Assembly (NCBI GenBank): GCA_002238765.1
Contig: MPMZ01000004.1
Span: forward strand, 27,427-91,426
DNA length: 64,000 nt
Direction: 5' to 3'
Source of the DNA: Nitrospira sp. bin75
Lineage (GTDB): Bacteria > Nitrospirota > Nitrospiria > Nitrospirales > UBA8639
The translations under genes were made by a program, and so were the position numbers. Shown piece after piece: positions 60,543 through 64,000 of the stretch (position 1 is its first letter; each line of letters begins with the position of its first letter). A model generated the notes under the pieces. That model saw nothing but the letters and a program-made list of their open reading frames with translations, did not search any database and was not told the origin of the DNA.

Positions 60543-62087
60543 TCACACCAGCCGCCATTGTTGGTCGTCGGTTGCGATAAGCTTGTCGGCTTCGATAGGT
60601 CCCCACGTGCCTGCGGGATATTCAGGCAACGCTTGGCTGCCTTGGGCGTTCCAGCCTTCCAGAATATCCGTAATCCAGGCCCAGGAGGCTTCCACGGCGT
60701 CGCGCCGCATGAACAGCGAGGCGTCCCCGGCCATCACGTCCAACAGCAACCGTTCGTAGGCCTCAGGCGATGGGGCGGCAAAGGCATCGCCGTAGTTGAA
60801 GTTCATGTCCACGGGATGTGTTGCCCGGCTTCCGGGATTCTTGGTCATAATTCTCAAGGCCATTCCCTCGTGTGGTTGAATACGAAACGTCAGTAGGTTG
60901 GGGGCTTGGCGCGTGAGAGTGGGGGCGTTGAAGAGAATTTCCGGAATGTCTTTGAATTGGACGGCAATTTCCGAGGCCCGGCGCGGCATGGCTTTCCCGG
61001 TCCGCAGATAAAAGGGCACGCCCGACCACCGCCAATTTTCCACGTAACATCGAAGGGCCACGTACGTCTCCGTGGTCGAATCCGGTCTGACGCCGGCCTC
61101 GTGCCGGTATCCGGAAACGGCTTGGCCCTTGATGGTGCCCTGGGCGTATTGCGCGCGGACGGTGACGCGCTCCGCGTCATCGCCGCGGATGGGGCGGAGG
61201 GACCGCAGGACCTCCATGCGGGCATTACGAACGACGTCAGTATCCAGTGAATAGGGTGGTTCCATGGCAATCAGGCAGAGGAGTTGGAGGATGTGATTCT
61301 GCATCATATCCCGGAGTGCCCCGGCGTGTTCGTAATAACTGGCCCTGGTGCCCAGGCCTTCCTCTTCACTCACGGTAATTTGCACGTGGTCGATGTATTT
61401 ATGATTCCAGATGGGTTCGAAAATACTGTTGGCGAATCGGAGCACCATAATATTCTGAACCGTTTCTTTCCCGAGATAGTGGTCGATACGGTAGATTTGC
61501 GATTCATCGAACACCTCGCCGATTGTCGTATTGATGGCCTTGGCCGACTCCAGATCATGACCGATGGGTTTCTCGACGATGACCCGGGAAACGCGGTCAG
61601 GCCGGTCGACCGGATAGACCAGCCCGGCATGCCGTAACCCTTCACAGGAAGGTCCGAAAGAGGAGGGCGGAATCGCCAGGTAGAAGATACGATGGCTGGG
61701 CAAGTTGAACCGGGTTTCGATTTCTTCGATTCGTCCGCGGAGCCGTTCATATATTGTGAGATCTTCACTGGCTCCTGAGAAATAATGCAGTCGTCGCGCA
61801 AAGTCCGTCCACGTGTCCTGTTGGAGGGACTGCCGGGAAAATTGCTCGATGCCGTCGTGCGCTATTTTCCTGAATTCATCGTCACTCCAGGGCTTGCGTC
61901 CGATTCCCACCACGGCGTAGTTGGAGGGGAGCAACCCGTCCAGCCCCAGATTGTAGAGAGCCGGCAGGAGCTTGCGCCGGGTAAGATCCCCGGATCCCCC
62001 GAAAATCACGAGCGTACAGGGTTCGACTTTTACACCGGAATTGGTCTGACTCGTCACAGGCTGCTCCCGTTGTGTGGTCCTTGTCAT
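60543..62087 (-). CDS. zwf: Glucose-6-phosphate 1-dehydrogenase
   Basis: 514 residues from ATG at 62087; an earlier in-frame start at 62135 would overlap gnd. Nucleotide motif FGGSGDLTRRKLLPALYNL, substrate signature YRIDHYLGKETVQN with the catalytic His, and KPIGHDLESAKAIN. It oxidises glucose-6-P to 6-phosphogluconolactone and reduces NADP or NAD. It is 10 bases after gnd on the same strand, so the two form an operon; no pgl is seen between. Normal length. Confidence 0.94.
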   Translation of the reverse strand: MTRTTQREQPVTSQTNSGVKVEPCTLVIFGGSGDLTRRKLLPALYNLGLDGLLPSNYAVVGIGRKPWSDDEFRKIAHDGIEQFSRQSLQQDTWTDFARRLHYFSGASEDLTIYERLRGRIEEIETRFNLPSHRIFYLAIPPSSFGPSCEGLRHAGLVYPVDRPDRVSRVIVEKPIGHDLESAKAINTTIGEVFDESQIYRIDHYLGKETVQNIMVLRFANSIFEPIWNHKYIDHVQITVSEEEGLGTRASYYEHAGALRDMMQNHILQLLCLIAMEPPYSLDTDVVRNARMEVLRSLRPIRGDDAERVTVRAQYAQGTIKGQAVSGYRHEAGVRPDSTTETYVALRCYVENWRWSGVPFYLRTGKAMPRRASEIAVQFKDIPEILFNAPTLTRQAPNLLTFRIQPHEGMALRIMTKNPGSRATHPVDMNFNYGDAFAAPSPEAYERLLLDVMAGDASLFMRRDAVEASWAWITDILEGWNAQGSQALPEYPAGTWGPIEADKLIATDDQQWRLV

Positions 62088-62097
62088 CTCATCCGAC

Positions 62098-62997
62098 TCA
62101 CGTTGACGTTTTGACCTTATGGCCGCCGAACGCATTGCGGAGCGCCGCCAGCATTTTTTCGGAAAACGACTCTTCCTGCCTGGACCGGAACCGGGTAAAG
62201 AGCGCAGCGGACAAGGTCGGGACCGGGACGTCCTTGTCCATCGCCTCCATCAGCATCCATCGACCTTCACCCGAATCCTGAACGTATCCTCGCAATCCGG
62301 CGAGCGTGGGATCGTCTTTGAGCGCCGTGGCCCCGAGTTCCAACAGCCATGACCGCACGACGCTCCCATGCATCCACAGGTCGGCAATCTTGGGTAAATC
62401 AAGGCGGTACTCGCTTTTGGACATCAACTCGAACCCTTCAGCATACCCTTGCATGATGCTGTATTCAATGCCGTTATGGACCATTTTGACGTAATGTCCG
62501 GCGCCGTGACCGCCGACGTGAGCCCATCCGTCCGTTGGGGCCAACGTGGTGAACACCGGCGCTAGCCGCTGCACGATCGGTTCTTCACCACCGATCATCA
62601 GGCAATAGCCGATCTGGAGTCCCCAAATGCCCCCGCTGGTTCCGGCGTCGATGTAATGAATCTGTTGGTTTTTCAATTCCGTCGCCCGGCGGACGTCGTC
62701 GTGGAAGTTCGTGTTGCCTCCATCGATGATCACGTCGCCGGGTTCCAACAGGGAAGCCAAGGCTTGAACGGTCTCTTCCGTGGGCGCACCGGAAGGCACC
62801 ATCATCCATACTGCGCGTGGCGTGGCCAGTTTCGAAACAAGATCTTGAAGCGAAGAGGATCCGACCGCTCCGATTCCCTCAGCCTGCGTCACGAGGTCCT
62901 CTGCCCGGTCGAAGACCAGCACCCGATGATCACCCTGCCGGAGCCGTGTCACCATGTTCATGCCCATCTTGCCGAGTCCGATAAATCCGATTTCCAT
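62098..62997 (-). CDS. gnd: 6-phosphogluconate dehydrogenase, short decarboxylating type
   Basis: 299 residues, the short (YqeC/GndA) form. Rossmann motif GFIGLGKMGMNMVTRL, then VLVFDRAED with an Asp at the end of beta-2, which in related enzymes favours NAD over NADP (inference). Substrate-binding DAGTSGGIWGLQIGYCLM and catalytic GGHGAGHYVKMVHNGIEYS. It converts 6-phosphogluconate to ribulose-5-P and CO2. Upstream of zwf by 10 bases in the same direction. Confidence 0.92.
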   Translation of the reverse strand: MEIGFIGLGKMGMNMVTRLRQGDHRVLVFDRAEDLVTQAEGIGAVGSSSLQDLVSKLATPRAVWMMVPSGAPTEETVQALASLLEPGDVIIDGGNTNFHDDVRRATELKNQQIHYIDAGTSGGIWGLQIGYCLMIGGEEPIVQRLAPVFTTLAPTDGWAHVGGHGAGHYVKMVHNGIEYSIMQGYAEGFELMSKSEYRLDLPKIADLWMHGSVVRSWLLELGATALKDDPTLAGLRGYVQDSGEGRWMLMEAMDKDVPVPTLSAALFTRFRSRQEESFSEKMLAALRNAFGGHKVKTST

Positions 62998-63017
62998 GAT
63001 GGCCCTCTTTTCTCTTC

Positions 63018-63992
63018 TTAGATATTTTTTTCTTTAAGCCGGTTCTTACTGGTTGCTTGATATTCGACTATTGGTTCATGGACAGCGGGATAACAATCCA
63101 TCCAGGATAAGTCTTTTCCGATGACCAGTTCCTCCATGGTTGCATGATGAGTGTTTGTCATAGGGATAAGGCGCATCTGGAATCCATGGCGTCGGGCCAT
63201 AACCTTGACCTCATCTGCGTCGTCATAAGTCATTAAAAAGTCACCATTTACGGATTCGCACAATGTAAATAATCGCTCATGGTCAATCGAGTAGTGGCTA
63301 TAGAGTCGCTTGCCGGCTTTTTTCTTCCCTGCTGTGTAAGGAGGATCAATAAAAAATACGACGTTTTTCCGTCGCGAATATTCTTTGATGACTTCCAATC
63401 CATCCTCTTTCCGAAAAATTATTTTGTCTGAAATGAAGGTAAGGTTTCTGAATCGTTTAGCCAACGTTGCTGGGTACCATCGGGACTGGATTCCTTTACC
63501 GTTTTCACCATACTTCAGGAACCCCGACCCTTCGGCAAGAATGCCTCCATGGAAAGTTCTATTTTTCAAAATAGTTTGAAAGGCTTTTTCTTTATCATCC
63601 ACCTTGCTTTTAGAAATTTCTTTGATGACCGCTTCTTTCGTCAAGTTAAACGAAAGGATTTTCTTTGCAATCCATTCACTGTGACCAGTTATGACCGATT
63701 GCCAAACTGCCGCTATCTCTTCATCAATTTCCACCATAAGTGCATGTGATACAAGTCTTTCAAAGAGGGCAGTAAGACTGATGATTCCTCCACCGGCAAA
63801 GGGTTCGATTAACATTTTCGGCCTAGGATGCTGATTCGCAATCCAGTCTCGAAATGTGGGGACAAACCAGGTTTTTCCACCAGGATAGCGAAAAGGACTT
63901 CTCTGCGGAATTGAGGCAACGTTGACGGGCTTAGGCGGATCCTGGCCGTTGTTTGCATTCTCGAATAATGTTTGTTGCCTGGAGGAAGCCAT
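63018..63992 (-). CDS. D12-class DNA adenine N6-methyltransferase
   Basis: 324 residues. SAM-binding EPFAGGGIISLTALF (about 63-77), RYPGGKTWFVPTF near 35-47 and catalytic FFIDPPYTAGKKKAG with DPPY at 216-219 place it in the Dam/DpnM (D12) class. It lies 20 bases before gnd on the same strand. Codon and base use are AT-richer than the sugar genes. No restriction gene is adjacent in the window, so it may be a solitary methyltransferase or its partner may lie beyond the edge; the nuclease at 59490 is a possible but unproven partner. Target sequence unknown. Confidence 0.88.
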   Translation of the reverse strand: MASSRQQTLFENANNGQDPPKPVNVASIPQRSPFRYPGGKTWFVPTFRDWIANQHPRPKMLIEPFAGGGIISLTALFERLVSHALMVEIDEEIAAVWQSVITGHSEWIAKKILSFNLTKEAVIKEISKSKVDDKEKAFQTILKNRTFHGGILAEGSGFLKYGENGKGIQSRWYPATLAKRFRNLTFISDKIIFRKEDGLEVIKEYSRRKNVVFFIDPPYTAGKKKAGKRLYSHYSIDHERLFTLCESVNGDFLMTYDDADEVKVMARRHGFQMRLIPMTNTHHATMEELVIGKDLSWMDCYPAVHEPIVEYQATSKNRLKEKNI

Positions 63993-64000
63993 ATCTTATC

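Overview
This 64 kb window looks like a chromosomal segment of a Nitrospirota bacterium, most likely a Nitrospira-type nitrite oxidiser or a close relative. That placement is an inference from gene content: two bd-like membrane oxidases of the kind known from Nitrospira, two ethylbenzene-dehydrogenase-type heme b proteins resembling NxrC, a TorD-family chaperone, a MobA, many c-type cytochromes and cupredoxins, and a PCP-reductase-domain protein. The catalytic nitrite oxidoreductase genes (nxrA, nxrB) are not here. Most genes are moderately GC-rich and read left to right. I saw no rRNA, tRNA, CRISPR array or intact insertion sequence.

Layout. (1) 1-9.7 kb: a copper/redox envelope region with a large MofA-like multicopper oxidase carrying a LysM module, three paralogous cupredoxin-like proteins, a LolA-like periplasmic protein, a HEAT-repeat protein and a DUF255 thioredoxin-like protein. 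(2) 9.8-25 kb: a respiratory region with an O-methyltransferase, DUF420 and PCP-reductase proteins, then two bd-like oxidase loci. Between the oxidases lie two FGE-like proteins without catalytic cysteines and three tiny membrane proteins of 34-38 residues. The second oxidase is followed by three membrane-bound c-type cytochromes, the last fused to an EB_dh heme b domain. (3) 25-32 kb: housekeeping genes mobA, argS, tgt, yajC, secD and secF. (4) 32-39 kb: a three-PAS sensor kinase with an NtrC-type sigma54 activator, a WD40 protein and an HExxH protein. (5) 39-52 kb: a probable NXR-accessory cluster with a Tat-type ferredoxin, TorD chaperone, two NxrC-like subunits, radical SAM protein, membrane protein, TPR protein, TatA, NHL protein, PDZ protein and two pentaheme cytochromes. 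(6) 52-55 kb, minus strand: ilvD and a TtuA/TtuB-type tRNA thiolation pair. (7) 55-63 kb: sugar-phosphate genes tkt, pgi, zwf and gnd, interrupted by an AT-rich gene for a RecB/Cas4-like nuclease and followed by a D12-class adenine methyltransferase.

How it may work together. Electrons from a periplasmic molybdoenzyme would pass through NxrC-like heme b subunits and c-type cytochromes to the bd-like oxidases. MobA, TorD, the Tat-type ferredoxin, TatA and possibly the radical SAM protein would support cofactor synthesis, folding and export. The tkt/pgi/zwf/gnd block would supply reductant and pentoses. The noncoding DNA holds three unrelated families of palindromic or MITE-like elements, several strong intrinsic terminators and at least two very good sigma70 promoters. 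The best candidates for undescribed biology are the tiny membrane proteins beside the second oxidase, the EB_dh/diheme fusion, the paralogous cupredoxins with a C-x2-H-x2-M site, and the AT-rich nuclease gene inside the pentose phosphate block.
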